From NCBI RefSeq assembly GCF_018812025.1, contig NC_063049.1:38359447-38423446 (forward strand): a DNA stretch of 64,000 bases, given 5' to 3'. Position 1 is the first letter of the stretch, and every line of letters begins with the position of its first letter. The DNA comes from Megalobrama amblycephala (Eukaryota > Chordata > Actinopteri > Cypriniformes > Xenocyprididae). The translations under genes and the position numbers were made by a program. Below the pieces are notes generated by a model. It ran no database searches. It worked only from the letters and a program-made list of their open reading frames with translations, and was not told the origin of the DNA. Of this stretch, positions 22,745 through 34,649 are shown in pieces.

Positions 22745-23470
22745 TTAAGCGAAGTCTGATATTTTTAAATTTGTATTACTCTACAGATGGTTGTCATAAG
22801 TCATGTATATAGTCTCCCCAAGCTGCTCATGTTTGATCCATGTTCAATAAATCTGTCCAATGATTCTCATCCAGGCCTTGGTCATATTGCAGATAAACAT
22901 CTGTGCCTTATGATGGAAGAATGCAGCAAATATGCAAACACAGAATGGCTTAAAGGTGATGGACAGATTCAAACACAGAATGGCTTAAAGGTGATGGACA
23001 GATTCTTGATTGAGTTGATATCAATTATCACACTTCATGTTCTCTCATGATCATAGTTGAGCCAAACTTGTAGGACAGATTATAGTCTAAGAGACCTGAT
23101 TTCTATCATAACTACATTTTGTTTTTGCACAGTAAAGGTCCACTTATTCAAAATTAGTCATAAATTTGTTTCTCTTTACCATTTTTAAAATTTTTACTGA
23201 CACTTAGGCTACGCTCACACTATCAGTTTTTGGAATTGACAACCGCATTAATATCTGTTTGGAGAGTGGAGCATTTGAGTCACACGTAGAACACAAAACA
23301 GTGACTGTAGGCTATCTAAAACCTTCAGATGACACAGCTCATATCTCTGTCGCTGTAAGTTACCGAAAGCAAAACCACACATGAAAACAAGCAACACATG
23401 ATGGACACGTATTTGTGCAGTGCTGAGCTGAGATGTCCAGTCCGGTTCCGTTCACACAGCTCAGGTTTTC
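22745..23470. other. No gene; short local duplication
   Basis: AACACAGAATGGCTTAAAGG with the following GTGATGGACAGATTC appears twice in tandem near 22,937-23,005. Otherwise AT-rich with no supported feature. Confidence 0.5.
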
Positions 23471-23475
23471 CGAAA

Positions 23476-25372
23476 ATGCAGTTGCGAGTCCTGAAAATTT
23501 AAAGGTGTGAGTTCTGTTATAGAATGTGATTGTGACTCCTGAAAATTGATGGGTGTGAGGTTTACTATAGAATGCGGTTGCGATTCCTGAAAATTTACGG
23601 GTGTGAGTTCTGTTATAGAATGCGGTTGCGAGTCCTGAAAATGTATGGGTGTGAGTTCTGCTGTAGAGTACAGTTGCGAGTCCTGAATATTTATGGGTGT
23701 GAGTTCTGTTATAGAATGTAATTGTGACTCCTGAAAATTTACGGGTGTGAGTTCTGTTATAGAATGTGGTTGCAATTCCTGAAAATTTACGGGTGTGAGT
23801 TCTGTTATAGAATGCGGTTGCGAGTCCTGAAAATGTATGGGTGTGAGTTCTGCTGTATAGTTGCGAGTCCTGAATATTTACGGGCGCGAGTTCTACTATA
23901 GAATGCGGTTGCGAGTCCTGAAAATTTATGGGTGTGAGTTCTGTTATAGAATGTAATTGTGACTCCTGAAAATTTACGGGTGTGAGTTCTGCTGTAGAGT
24001 ACAGTTGCGAGTCCTGAATATTTACGGGCGTGAGTTCTACTATAGAATGCGGTTGCGAGTCCTGAAAATTTATGGGTGTGAGTTCTGCTGTAGAATACAG
24101 TTGTGAGTCCTGAAAATTTATGGGTGTGAGTTCTGCTGTAGAGTACAGCTGCGAGTCCTGAATATTTACGGGCGCGAGTTCTACTATAGAATGCGGTTGC
24201 GAGTCCTGAAAATTTATGGGTGTGAGTTCTGTTATAGAATGTAATTGTGACTCCTGAAAATTTACGGGTGTGAGTTCTGCTGTAGAGTACAGTTGCGAGT
24301 CCTGAATATTTACGGGCGTGAGTTCTACTATAGAATGCGGTTGCGAGTCCTGAAAATTTATGGGTGTGAGTTCTGCTGTAGAGTACAGTTGTGAGTCCTG
24401 AAAATTTATGGGTGTGAGTTCTGCTGTAGAGTACAGTTGCGAGTCCTGAAAATTTATGGGTGTGAGTTCTGCTGTAGAGTACAGTTGCGAGTCCTGAATA
24501 TTTACGGGCGTGAGTTCTACTATAGAATGCGGTTGCGAGTCCTGAAAATTTAAGGGTGTGAGTTCTGCTGTAGAGTACAGTTGCGAGTCCTGAAAATTTA
24601 TGGGTGTGAGTTCTGCTGTAGAGTACAGTTGCGAGTCCTGAATATTTACGGGCGCGAGTTCTACTATAGAATGCGGTTGCGAGTCCTGAAAATTTATGGG
24701 TGTGTGTTCTGTTATAGAATGTAATTGTGACTCCTGAAAATTTATGAGTGTCAGTTCTGTTATAGAATGCGGTTGTGAGTCCTGAAATTTTATGGGTGTG
24801 AGTTCTGTTATAGAATGTAATTGTGACTCCTGAAAATTTACGGGTGTGAGTTTTACTATAGAATGTGGTTGCGAGTCCTGAAAATTTACGGGTGTGAGTT
24901 CTGCTGTAGAGTACAGCTGCGAGTCCTGAATATTTACGGGCGTGAGTTTTTACTATAGAATGCTGTTGCGAGTCCTGAAAATTTACAGGTGTGAGTTCTG
25001 TTATAGAATGTAATTGTGACTCCTGAAGATTTATGGGTTTGAGTTCTGCTGTAGAGTACAGCTGCGAGTCCTGAATATTTACGGGCGTTAGTTCTACTAT
25101 AGAATGCTGTTGCGAGTCCTGAAAATTTACGGGTGTGAGTTCTGTTATAGAATTCAATGTAGAGTCCTGAAAATTTACTGGTGTGAGTTCTGTTATAGAA
25201 TATGGTTGTAACTCCTGAAAATTTACGGGTGTCAGTTCTGTTACAGGATGCGTTGCGAGTCCTTAAAACTTACGGTTGTGAGTTCTGTTATAGAATGCAG
25301 TTGTGACTCCTGAAAACTTACGGGTGTGAGTTCTTTTATAGAATGCGGTTGTCACTCCCGAAAATATTAAGG
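23476..25372. repeat. 48-bp minisatellite, about 39 units
   Basis: Units of 48 bases read like GGGTGTGAGTTCTG, then a variable core, then GAGTCCTGAAAATTTA. Three core types alternate: TTATAGAATGTAATTGTGAC, CTGTAGAGTACAGTTGCG and CTATAGAATGCGGTTGCG. Because 48 is divisible by 3 and stops are absent, the minus strand is open for hundreds of codons in two frames with 16-residue periods (SITELTPVNFQDSQ in one, YSRTHTHKFSGLAT in the other). Two frames being open in the same way argues against a real protein. Units at the right end are the most diverged. Confidence 0.9.
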
Positions 25373-25550
25373 CCTCAAATACAGCACTGACAACTGTTTT
25401 ATTTTGTAAACGTGGTCTTAGAAATAACATCCTATGCTCATTGGAAATACCTTCTTTTGTTTTTCAAAACTCCAAAAATTTACCTACACATATTATTCAC
25501 TGCAGTTTCCAGCTGAAATGAACACTAGAGGAAGTAAAACACCAACAACA

Positions 25551-25658
25551 TTGTGACAGGATCACAAAACAAAATGTGCTGAAATGTGCCACCCAGACTG
25601 TGAAGGTCAGACTGAAACCATCAGGGCCCTTGTTAAAAGAAAGAATCACTTCATAGCT
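25551..25658 (+). repeat. Direct repeat, copy 1
   Basis: About 108 bases beginning TTGTGACAGGATCACAAAAC and containing CAGACTGTGAAGGTCAGACT; they recur at 26,778-26,885 with few differences. A shorter related phrase, GCGACAGATTCACAAAACAA, is near 26,538. Unit identity unknown. Confidence 0.7.
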
Positions 25659-25659
25659 A

Positions 25660-26777
25660 AATGCAAAGCTTTCCTCCAGGAAGATCTTCCCACAGAGACT
25701 CGAAATAGAGGCACAGATTGCAGATGTTTTTCAGCCTCACAATATATGACAAAGGGTGCAACAGTGAGGGAGTTGTTAAAAGTGATTGTCTGTTTCTTCA
25801 ACTACAGGCACTTCTAAAACCAAGCACCAACAACTTTTATTCCTTTTCACACAGATTATGATAACAGGGGCAGATTATTGATTAATAAACACTTATTTTG
25901 CAGTTACTTGCACAATACTATGTTTTGACCTCAAAACAGTTTTACCATAGTGCATTACTTGTAAACTAACACAGTTTGACATTTGCATCACATAATCAGC
26001 TCCATATATATGTTTTTTCCGTTGTAAACTTGCTCAGTAGCTCACCTGATACAGCACTGATGGTTGCTTCTGCAAATGTAGTTTTATATCTCCTGTGTGC
26101 TTTTGTTAAAACTAGTTAGGGTTCAGTGTAGGCAGTACATTATTTACACAGAGCATTAAGCTTTTAGTGCCACTCACTGGACATTTAATTTTGAACTGCC
26201 GCGATACAAACAACTAACATAATGAAACATTGCCAGATTCACATTCATCTGTTTTGGATAAAACTGAACGTGCTTTTAAGCATCATTCACTGCACATTTG
26301 ACTTTGAAAGTGCCACGAAACAGGAAAGAATCAATGTAATATCATTTTGCAGAAATGTCACCACAGGCACGTATTTCCAATGAGGTTAAGAATTTAAATG
26401 GTGTGTTCACTCCCTTTGCATGCGAAATGCGAAACAGTGTTGGATGTTTTCTCCAGTTTTGCTCACAAACTGGCATGTGTGTTTGATGTTGTGTCAAATA
26501 TAGTTAGTTAACATGCCCCTTCTTCACAAACCCTGCATTGCGACAGATTCACAAAACAATCTAGGCTGCATCTGTGACACAAAGTTTTTCTGTTGCTCAG
26601 TTTCAAGATATGGCCTTTTTGGAGAGGATGTTTTGAGTTCTGAAATTTACAGTATGTTTTCATGGTACATCAAGCTCTTTTATCTCAAAAGATCAAGGGG
26701 AATTTGATTCATCATGATATGACCCCTGTAACTGGCCAATCCATCAATAACAGGCTCTTTTTAAAGCCTGTATTACA
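25660..26777. other. No feature recognised
   Basis: AT-rich DNA between the two direct repeats. The whole interval may be one old element with the repeats as internal parts, but no ends were found. Confidence 0.4.
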
Positions 26778-26882
26778 TTGTGACAGGATCACAAAACAAT
26801 CTGTGCTGAAATGTGCCACCCAGACTGTGAAGGTCAGACTGAAACCATTAGGGCCCTTGTTTAAAGAAAGAATCACTGCCTA

Positions 26883-26885
<3 letters not shown>
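26778..26885 (+). repeat. Direct repeat, copy 2
   Basis: Second copy of the sequence at 25,551, with a few substitutions (CAATCTGTGCTG for CAAAATGTGCTG). A TA microsatellite follows at 26,885-26,914. Confidence 0.7.
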
Positions 26886-26909
<24 letters not shown>

Positions 26910-26918
<9 letters not shown>

Positions 26919-28155
26919 CAACCTAAATTCTGGAAATGTTGGTACATTTTTTAAATTGGAATAAAATGAAAACTAAAAGACTTTCAAATCACATGAGCCA
27001 ATATTTTATTCACATTAGAACATAGATAACATAACAAATGTTTAAACTGAAAATTGTACAATTTTATGCACAAAATGAGCTCATTTCAAATTTGATGCCT
27101 GCTACAGGTCTCAAAATAGTTGGGACGGGGGCATGTTTACCATGGCGTAGCATCTCCTCTTCTTTTCAAAACAGTGTAAAGACCTCTGGGCATCGAGGTT
27201 TTGAGTTTCTGGATTTTTGGTGTTGAAATTTGGTCCCATTCTTGCCTGATACAGGTTTCCAGCTGCTGAAGAGTTTGTGGTCATCTTTGATGTGTTTTTC
27301 TCTTTAGGTAAAAGATCTGGACTGCAGGCAGGCCAATTCAGTACCCAGACTCTTCTAAGACGAAGCCATGCTGTTGTAATAGCTGCAGTATGTGGTTTTG
27401 CATTGTCCTACTGAAATACACAAGGCCTTCCCTGAAATAGACGTCATCTGGAGGGGAGCATATGTTGCTCTAAAACCTTTATATACCTTTCAGCATTCAT
27501 AGTGCCTTCCAAAACATGTAAGCTGCTCATACCGTATGCCCAGTCCATTTTAAATGAGCCTTGGCCCACAGGACATGACGGCGCTTCTGGACCATGTACA
27601 CAAATGGCTTCCTATTTGCATGATAGAGCTTTAGTTGGCATCTGCAGATGGCACGGCGGATTGTGTTTACCAACAGTGGTTTCTGGAAGTATTCCTGGGC
27701 CCATTTAGAAATTGACACAATCATGCCGATGAGTGATGCGGTGTCATCTGACGGCCCGAAGACCTTGGGCATCCAATAAAGATCTTCGACCTTGTCCCTT
27801 ACACACAGAGATTCCTCCAGTTTCCCTGAATCTTTTGATGATGTTATGTACTGTAGATGATGAGATTAGCAAAGCCTTTGCAATTTGACATTTTTACACA
27901 CTCTTTCACAGCTCTGCCCATCTTTACTTGTGAGAGACTCTGCCTCTCTAAAACATCTCTTTTATAGCTAATCATGTTACAGGCCTGATATCAATCAACT
28001 TAAAAAGTTTCTAGATGTTCTACAGCTGAATCTTTTCATAATCTTCAGCCATTTGTGGATAAAAGTGTAAAATTTCTCTGTTTAAACATTTGTTATGTTA
28101 TCTATGTTCTATTGTGAATAAAATACTGGCTCATGTGATTTGAAAGTTTGTTTCT
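26910..28155 (-). mobile_element. Decayed Tc1/mariner-like transposon
   Basis: Inverted repeats face each other at the ends: GACTTTCAAATCACATGAGC then TATTTTATTCACATTAGAAC on the left, and GAATAAAATACTGGCTCATG followed by TGATTTGAAAGTTTG on the right. Both are followed inward by AACATAGATAACATAACAAA-type sequence. The interior encodes a broken transposase on the minus strand. It is related to the element at 46,228. Confidence 0.75.
27527..27772 (-). pseudogene. Fragment of mariner-like transposase
   Basis: An 81-codon open segment on the minus strand includes RRAICRCQLKLYHANRK and VQKRRHVLWAKAHLKWT. The latter matches the segment just before the first catalytic Asp in the element at 46,398 (LLAKAHLKWTVAKWK). 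Stops and shifts break the frame on both sides, including the expected WSDES region. No function is possible. Assignment rests on the family resemblance and on the inverted repeats around it. Confidence 0.65.
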
Positions 28156-28159
28156 TTAA

Positions 28160-29250
28160 AAAGTTATAAAACACATAACAGCTGATATCATTTGAAATAC
28201 AACATTCATACATGCTGTTTGATCATAAACAGTCAGAGACTAGCATGTTGCCATGAACAATGTGTAATATCTGTTGAATTAATTCTGTATTCCTAAACAC
28301 TGGCATCTCATGTTCCCATGTCTCTGTGCTCCTCTTTTCAACAGATTTTTCTGCCTGGGGAATTATATAAAATAAATGTTATAAATAAATAAACATGGTG
28401 ATGGGGATGCACTTTCTCTCAGGGTTGAATCAGCTTGTTTGCCTGTGAAAGTGCTGTTCTCAAAAGACATTTGCCTCTCTGTGGCGGTGTAGTTTAAAAG
28501 GAATTGGAATCAAGATCCTGTATGGTTTTTATTGGTTTATTCATTTATGGTAAAAACACTATGATTCTTTTCATAATATTTGTAATGCCATTCATATATA
28601 ATGCAATAGTTTATTTCTTTGAAATAACAATGGTTCTGAAAATCCCGCATATATAACCTCCTGGGACCCAGCAAAATAACTGTTTGGATTTAAATAGGCA
28701 AATACACTCTAAAAAACTATGTGCTTGCTCAACAACAACAAAAAATTAATAATAATAATAACAGTTTGCATCATTTTTTTTTTTTTTTTTTTTTGAGTTA
28801 TGGTAATTTTGATTGAATTTACTTTCAACCAACAAGCTACATTAAGTTAGAAGAACTTAATCATTTATAGCATAAACACACATTTTTAAGTTGATTACTC
28901 AAAAAAATTAAGTTGCCCCAACTACCAGAGTTGTAGCCCTGGAACCAATTAATCTTATCAGTTCAACATCTATCATAGCACGTGAACATAACTTATTTAA
29001 CATATATGAACAAGTAAGATATTGCTTGTCACTGGCATTAGTGCAGTCATTGCTTATAGAGTCAATAGTGCTTACCTTCATGTATCTTCTCTTCAGCACA
29101 ATGGTAACCACAAAAACTTCAACATTACAGAAACTCTTTTAAATGTCAAACATAACAAACAAACACTAACAGGTCTTTCCTTTGACTAAAAAAATACATA
29201 AAATAACACTTAATCTCAACATTTATTCTCCTTATCCAGTCCTATGCAAA
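28160..29250. other. No gene; decayed repeat near 28,870-28,930
   Basis: AT-rich, with a T-run at about 28,772-28,794. The words AAGTTGATTACTCAAAAAAA and TTAAGTTGCCCCAACTACC resemble ends of a small fish MITE. Nothing else is supported. Confidence 0.4.
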
Positions 29251-29739
29251 GCATGCTGGAAATGTCTCGGTTACGTATGCAACCCTCGTTCCCTGAAGGA
29301 GGGAATGGAGACGTACGTCAGAAGTACGTCATATGGAAGTCCCTGGGGTGGCTCCAACCTGACAGGGGGAGTACACAACTGGCAGGGACGGCAGAGCAGA
29401 CTTTGCAGAGGGAAAGACATGGGCTCACCGTAGGGAGGTTACCGTGGAGAAATACACACACGGGACCACCGTAGAGGTCACAACATATGGCACCCAGTCA
29501 AGCACAGGCGAGTAACGAGAGCTTGACCTAGCATCAGACACTCCACAATGTCCGAGCCACAGGGGGTGGCGGAGGAACTCAACAGGGTTCGCCAGCGGGG
29601 GACTCGCTGGAGCAATGGACAAACATATCCTGCCCAGAGGGTGCCAGTGGCCTTGCAAGCCGACACTTATAACGGGTCCTTCACGCTACTGGCTACTGGA
29701 AGCGAGTACACGGGAAAATACTGGTTCTACACAAAGGCT

Positions 29740-30055
29740 ATAGATTCTAGCAAACGTGTTAGGTGTTGCCCAGCCCGCAGCTCTACATATATCTGTCAGC
29801 GAGGCGCCGTGTGCCATGCGCCAGCACCTAGGAAGAAGCAACTCCTCTAGTTGAGTGAGCTCTCAACCTGAGCGGGCAAGGCACGCCTTGAGACTGATAA
29901 GCCAAGGCGATGGCGTCCACTATCCAGTGGGCCATCCTCTGCTTGGAGACAGCCTTTCCCTTCTGCTGGCCTCCGTAACAGACAACGAGCTAATCTGTGG
30001 TCCTGAAGCTTTGTGTTCTGCCCATGTACAGGCGCAAAGCACGGATAGGACAGAG
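29740..30055 (-). pseudogene. DIRS tyrosine recombinase, C-terminal remnant
   Basis: The minus-strand reading shows ALRLYMGRTQSF, then GGQQKGKAVSKQRMAHWIVD, then LRAHSTRGVASS around 29,843-29,856, then WATPNTFARIYSL. HSTR is the His-x-x-Arg of the recombinase active site and the Tyr in FARIYSL is the likely nucleophile. The frame is broken by a stop at 29,990-29,992 (Gln expected), another at the Trp after VASS, and a short insertion after LAHG. DIRS elements use such a recombinase in place of an integrase. This copy is dead. Confidence 0.7.
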
Positions 30056-30059
30056 CGAA

Positions 30060-30632
30060 GCGTGCTGAAGCGACAACATATGAAGCAGTCCAAGTGGCGT
30101 GACTGCGGCTGCGGATGCCATATGCCCCAGGAGCCTCTGAAAAGATTTCAGTGGGGCCGCCGTCCTGTTCTTGAGCGAACTCAGGCAATTCGGTAAGGCA
30201 CGCTGTCTGGCTGACTGAGTCCAGTTCCACACCGAGATAAGAGATCCTCTGCACAGGGGTGAGTTTGCTCTTGTCCCAGTTGACCCGAAGTCCCAACCGG
30301 CTGAGGTGAGCTAACACCAGGTCCCTGTGTTTGCATAGTTGCTCTCGCGAGTGAGCTAGAATGAGCCAGTTGTCGAGATAATTGAGAATGCGAACGCCCT
30401 GTTCCTTGAGGAGAACAATGGCCACCTCCGCAACCTTAGTAAAGACGCGGGGCGGCAGGGCCAGCCTGAAGGGTAGGACTTTGTACTGATATGTCCGACC
30501 CTCGAACGTAAACTGCAGAAAGGGTCTGTGTCGAGGTAGAATCGAGACATGAATGTATGTGTCCTTCAGGTCGATCGCTGCAAACCAATCTTGGGACACA
30601 GTGGAAGTCCCTGGGGTGGACGCAGTGTCCAT
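30060..30632 (-). pseudogene. DIRS reverse transcriptase fragment
   Basis: From the Met at 30,632 the frame reads DWFAAIDLKDTYIHVS (residues 15-30), FEGRTYQYKVLPF (43-55), YLDNWLILAHSREQ (from 85) and RISYLGVELDSVSQ. The order fits reverse transcriptase palm motifs. The second Asp of the YLDD motif is Asn here (residue 88), and LPFGLALSP has become LPFRLALPP. Either change would be expected to harm activity. A frameshift near 30,190-30,200 moves the remainder (LKNRTAAPLKSFQRLLGHMA) into another frame. The RT is joined directly to recombinase sequence. Confidence 0.8.
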
Positions 30633-30839
30633 CCATGAAGCTCTTTTAGAAGGGGGAAAAATTCACTCTTTATATGGTGCTGAAGCACACAGGGGATTAG
30701 TCGTGGTGCGATTGTAGGCTCACACTGGTCACCAACAATCTGCACACACAGAGAAAACCGGCCCAAATCGCAGACCTGACCAGCAACAATAAAAAGCTTA
30801 CTGTGAAAACAACAGTTCAGAGCTGTGTATAAGCTTGCG

Positions 30840-31060
30840 GTCACCTCTGTAAAGTGCCGTTCCACCAACACTCTCCAAAAAAGAGGCTCCCAAAGACTTG
30901 ACTTTACACTGTAAATCGATCTTCTTTTAGTGCTTGGCTCTGAAGCGAAAGAGAGCGCGCACACATTTCCGCATTTATACCCACTCGCGGGGCGGTGCAC
31001 GTGACGCAAAGCTCGTTTAGTTACACTCGAAAGTGATAGGGCTCTTTTGTGATATCCCAA
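30840..31060 (-). promoter_or_regulatory. DIRS 5' leader with TATA box
   Basis: On the minus strand GTGGGTATAAATGCGG (plus-strand position about 30,966-30,983) sits in a GC-rich leader containing GCGTCACGTGCACCGCC. This is a plausible promoter for the element. The leader runs toward the RT without a recognisable gag frame. Confidence 0.5.
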
Positions 31061-31296
31061 GTTGATGTAATGATCAACATTAATATGTCAACAGAACTCT
31101 ACAAAATAATGCAACTTAAAAGGCTTAATTAAAACAATAAATTCGAATTTTTAACTTGCAACCATGCATTTATCTAAGTTTTGGTAACAGGTCCCCTGAA
31201 TTACTTTTAGTTAAGAGTCTATGACTGGATCATTATTGCTGTGATTATTATGTTTCTAGTGTGTCATATGTTTGAGAACAGTTCTTCTAACCCTAA

Positions 31297-31545
31297 TTGA
31301 TGGAGTGTGTAGCTTTTCATTTCTTAAACAACCATATAATAAGACACATCATGGCCATATTCCAGGATGACAATGTCAAGATTCATCAGGCTCAAATCGT
31401 GAAAAAGAGAATCATTTTCACACATGAATTGCCGCCTCTGAGTCCAGACCTTAAATTCGTTGAAAGAGTTTGGGATGTGCTGGAGGATACTTTACAGTGT
31501 GCTCACCTCTTGCATTGTCAATACAAGATCTTGACCAAAAATTGA
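31297..31545 (+). pseudogene. Remnant of Tc1/mariner transposase C-terminus
   Basis: The open segment contains AIFQDDNVKIHQAQIVKK, then LPPLSPDLKFVERVWDVLED. This matches the second catalytic Asp (FQDDN) and the SPDL...ERVWD region holding the catalytic Glu of Tc1-type enzymes. The N-terminal half and first catalytic Asp are missing. GATGCACCTTTTGATG and CATCAAGAGGTGCATC form an inverted pair just downstream. It is an old fragment. Confidence 0.65.
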
Positions 31546-31599
31546 TGCACCTTTTGATGGAAATAAATGTTGTGATGTTATTTTCATCAAGAGGTGCAT

Positions 31600-32660
31600 C
31601 AACTTTTAGTGACGATCTATTGTTTTTCTATAAATTCATTTACTGATTTTATTACTGATTTTTTTCATAAAACATGTTTTCTTATGCTCTAAACTCTATA
31701 GTTATATATTTTATGAAAATCTGTGTAAAAATCAATGTATTATACCTAGGCCCTGTGCCATCTTTAAAGACATGACACACACACTTATACAGTAGTTTAA
31801 TTTCAGAAGACATTGATTCATCCACCACTGGGGTCGTATGGATTACCATTATGATCGCTGTGTGTGGTTTTTTAAGCGTCAAACGAGCAGCAGACATTCA
31901 GTGGCATTATATAGACTCACAGAGATGGATTATATTCTTAAAAATCTTTGTTTGTGTTTATCTGAAGAAAGATAGTCATATACATCAGGGATGGTACGAG
32001 GGTGAGGAAATTGTGAGAGAATTTTAATTTATTGTGGATTTGCAGTCTTGTAGCCTTCGCTTGCATGCATCTGTAAAGTCTACAAGCCTGTAGGGTTTCC
32101 AATTTGTCATTTTATGATTCAGACGATGCTCACGGTTGTGTGCTTTCAGTGTGCCCTTTGCTGAATTGTCATGTCAGACATTTAAAACAAAGCAGAGGAA
32201 GTTTTCATGGCCAAACCTCTTTAAGGTATACCCAGGACTGTTGCATGTGTAGAAATAAAAATAATGCCCCCTACTAGAGGACAAAAATATATTGCTGGTT
32301 CCCAGGAAGTTATCATTGCTGTACTGAGATGATCTATATGACGTTAATATGTAGTCATACTGCCATTTCTACCGGAAAGACTCGGGAGGCAAGATAACGA
32401 AACAATGATATTTATTACCAATCAGCAAGCAAAATATCACAAGATAAGGTTCTTTGGTGAAGGCCCCGTCCGTAGCTCGCATCCTGAGGGTTGCGGACTT
32501 TGTGTTTCATGCCTGACGATGAAGGCAGGGGCGTAGCCGACCCCCAGGAAGTATGGACAGGGCCATCCTGGTGGTGGTGGGGAGGATGGAGGTGAAGGTT
32601 GGTGTCAGCATCTGCAAACTCAGACATGTGTAAGTACTGATCTTTTATACTCCAAGTGTT
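31600..32660. other. No gene; eroded Angel-like piece near 31,940-32,030
   Basis: The word ATGGTACGAGGGTGAGGAAA followed by GAGAGAATTTTAATTT resembles one end of the Angel-like MITE. The remainder shows nothing that I can support. Confidence 0.4.
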
Positions 32661-32674
32661 AGATAAGGATTGGT

Positions 32675-33036
32675 GGTCCCACTTTATGTTAAGTGGCCTT
32701 AACTACTATGTACTTACATCAAAAAATAAGTACAATGTACTTATTGGGTTCATATTGAATTGCAAAACACTTTTTCTGCTATTGAGGTGGGATACGGGTA
32801 AGGTTAGGGAAAGCTTTGGTGGTATGGGTAGGTTTAAGGGTAGGGGTAAGGTGTAAGGGATGGGTCAACAGTGTAATTATAAATGTAATTACAGAAATGA
32901 ATTACAGATGTAATTACATGCAGGTGTTTTTAAGATATGTTTAATGTAAAAACATGTATGTACACAATAAGTGCATTGTATCAAATGATTAATTTAAATG
33001 TAAGTACATAGTAGCCACTTAATATAAAGTGGGTCC
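32675..33036. mobile_element. hAT-type MITE with 8-bp target duplication
   Basis: The left end GGTCCCACTTTATGTTAAGT and the right end read inward (GGACCCACTTTATATTAAGT) are inverted repeats. The match continues through an ACTATGTACTTACAT stretch. GGATTGGT flanks both sides exactly (32,667-32,674 and 33,037-33,044), an 8-bp duplication expected for hAT. The interior contains GGGTAGGTTTAAGGGTAGGG and no protein. Confidence 0.8.
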
Positions 33037-33049
33037 GGATTGGTTAGAT

Positions 33050-34640
33050 CTGAACTAATAAATGACGTAACATTTGAGTCTTCCTGGCAGAACTTGCACT
33101 AGAGCTTAATTTCTCCACCCTCAGCTGCATATTGAACAGGAATTCAGTCTGTGCCTGCATGTAAAGTTTTATGAGTCTCATTTGCACCTGTTATAAGGCT
33201 GCATTTCTATTCCACAAGCATCTGGTTTGAACATTTCTTTTTGGATTTGATCACTGCATTTATTCAAAGCCCTTATTTAAAGTCCAGCTCAACTTCTTGA
33301 AGCCCACAGCAGTCAAAAAAACATGTGTTGACAACTGAGTGGCTGTAGTTTAAACGTGTTAGACGGAATTGCTATTCTTCACCAAAAGAATGTAATCAAT
33401 GACAAACTGGAGGGCTCTAATGGTCTCCGAAGCTACACCAGCAAGCCATAAATGTCTGGTTTAGTTACCAACAGGTGCATTTAAACTCAAAGCAGATTTT
33501 AAACACACAATATTAGATAGTGGTATCCACCACAGCAGGGCAAATAAACCACTAATATTTCATTATGTTGTAGTAGATGTTTTACCAGTGCCCTTTTTAG
33601 TGGGCCTTTAAAAGTGTGAAATGGACTTTGATGCAGGATAGTTGCTCGAAGAGTTTAGGACTGTTTATGTTCTTCTGGTTCCATTCACTAATCAGCAATG
33701 TCAATGTTATTTTTCTGCAGCTCCAGAGTGATTAATCACAGGACATTTACGACCGCACATGATGCAACAACCAGGTCGCATACTTTTGGAGCAGCAGGGA
33801 ACAACTTCCATTGAGAAGAATGGGAATGCAAACTGACATTTTCTCCAGGTGATGATTTGCAGGTGGAGAATGCTGTTCTATTCATCAAAGAATTCTGAAA
33901 AACCAATTACACAAAATTTCAACACTTTTACGGTGTAGATAACCCAGGAGAAAGATGTGTGGTGCAGGACGACGATTCAAAGATAGTCTTAATAAACAAC
34001 AAGAACAGTAGATCACTACACACATGAATTTAACGTTAACTCCAAACCAAGGGCTTAAATGCACAAGGGAAGATCATCAACTGAACAGGGAACATGTGTG
34101 TAACTCAATTAGAAACCATTGAAACAAACAAGGAACGAGAATTTGGGTAACTGCAGCCAAAGAAACTGAACATAACCCTGAGATATTGATGATAATAAGA
34201 AATGTTTTGCTGCGTCCCAGTTCGACTATTCATACTACACCCTAAAAGGTATGTTAAAAGTACATACTTTAGAGTGTATAGCAAAAGAGTAGACAAGCTT
34301 TGGGACATACTATCACGTCTTTGCTCTCTGTTGCATCCTGACCATAGACTCCTGTCACCGTAAACTAGTCTGTCAATCATCTTGTCACAGTTAAAATCCT
34401 CCACATTTAATTTAATTTCTTACTGTATCGGAGAGCTGCAGTAGCATGTTGATCTGCAGATGCGGGTCTTTAAGGCGGAGAACTCTTCTCATATTGATGC
34501 ATAATGATGCATTTAAAAGTTAATGGCCAAACGGGTCTTTATAAAAGTCCACATTGTTATTGCAGATGACATATAAGACGGATAATATTGAATAAATATC
34601 TTTTATCAGGTTATCAGGTTATCAGTCGCGCATATCTGCC
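33050..34640. other. No gene; one eroded repeat at about 34,210-34,320
   Basis: Mostly unique AT-rich DNA. GCGTCCCAGTTCGACTATTC with ACATACTTTAGAGTGTATAG resembles a cyprinid MITE interior. Open frames in this stretch lack domains. Confidence 0.4.
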
Positions 34641-34649
34641 ATGTTTTGT

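Larger units (their letters stand above)
29255..31060 (-). mobile_element. DIRS-type retrotransposon, internally deleted
   Basis: Read on the minus strand, the order is a 5' leader with a TATA box (31,060-30,840), reverse transcriptase (30,632 to about 30,060), the C-terminal part of a tyrosine recombinase (about 30,055-29,740), and a 3' region ending CTCGTTCCCTCCTTCAGG-like terminal sequence (written on the plus strand as GGTTACGTATGCAACCCTCG and CCCTGAAGGAGGGAATGGAG). This terminal sequence and a YLDDWLI-type polymerase motif are typical of fish DIRS elements. RNase H, methyltransferase-like and N-terminal recombinase regions are missing. Confidence 0.75.

Noticed and set aside
23461..25157. 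Repetitive proteins of 104 and 450 codons on the minus strand.
   Set aside because: They are translations of the 48-bp minisatellite, and two frames are equally open. No flanking gene structure.
28772..28794. Poly-T run as a processed pseudogene tail on the minus strand.
   Set aside because: No coding or exon-like sequence adjoins it. It is a simple repeat.
30566..31060. A 164-codon minus-strand protein in the DIRS leader.
   Set aside because: It lies in the leader with promoter-like sequence, has no gag or RT motif, and overlaps the true RT frame.
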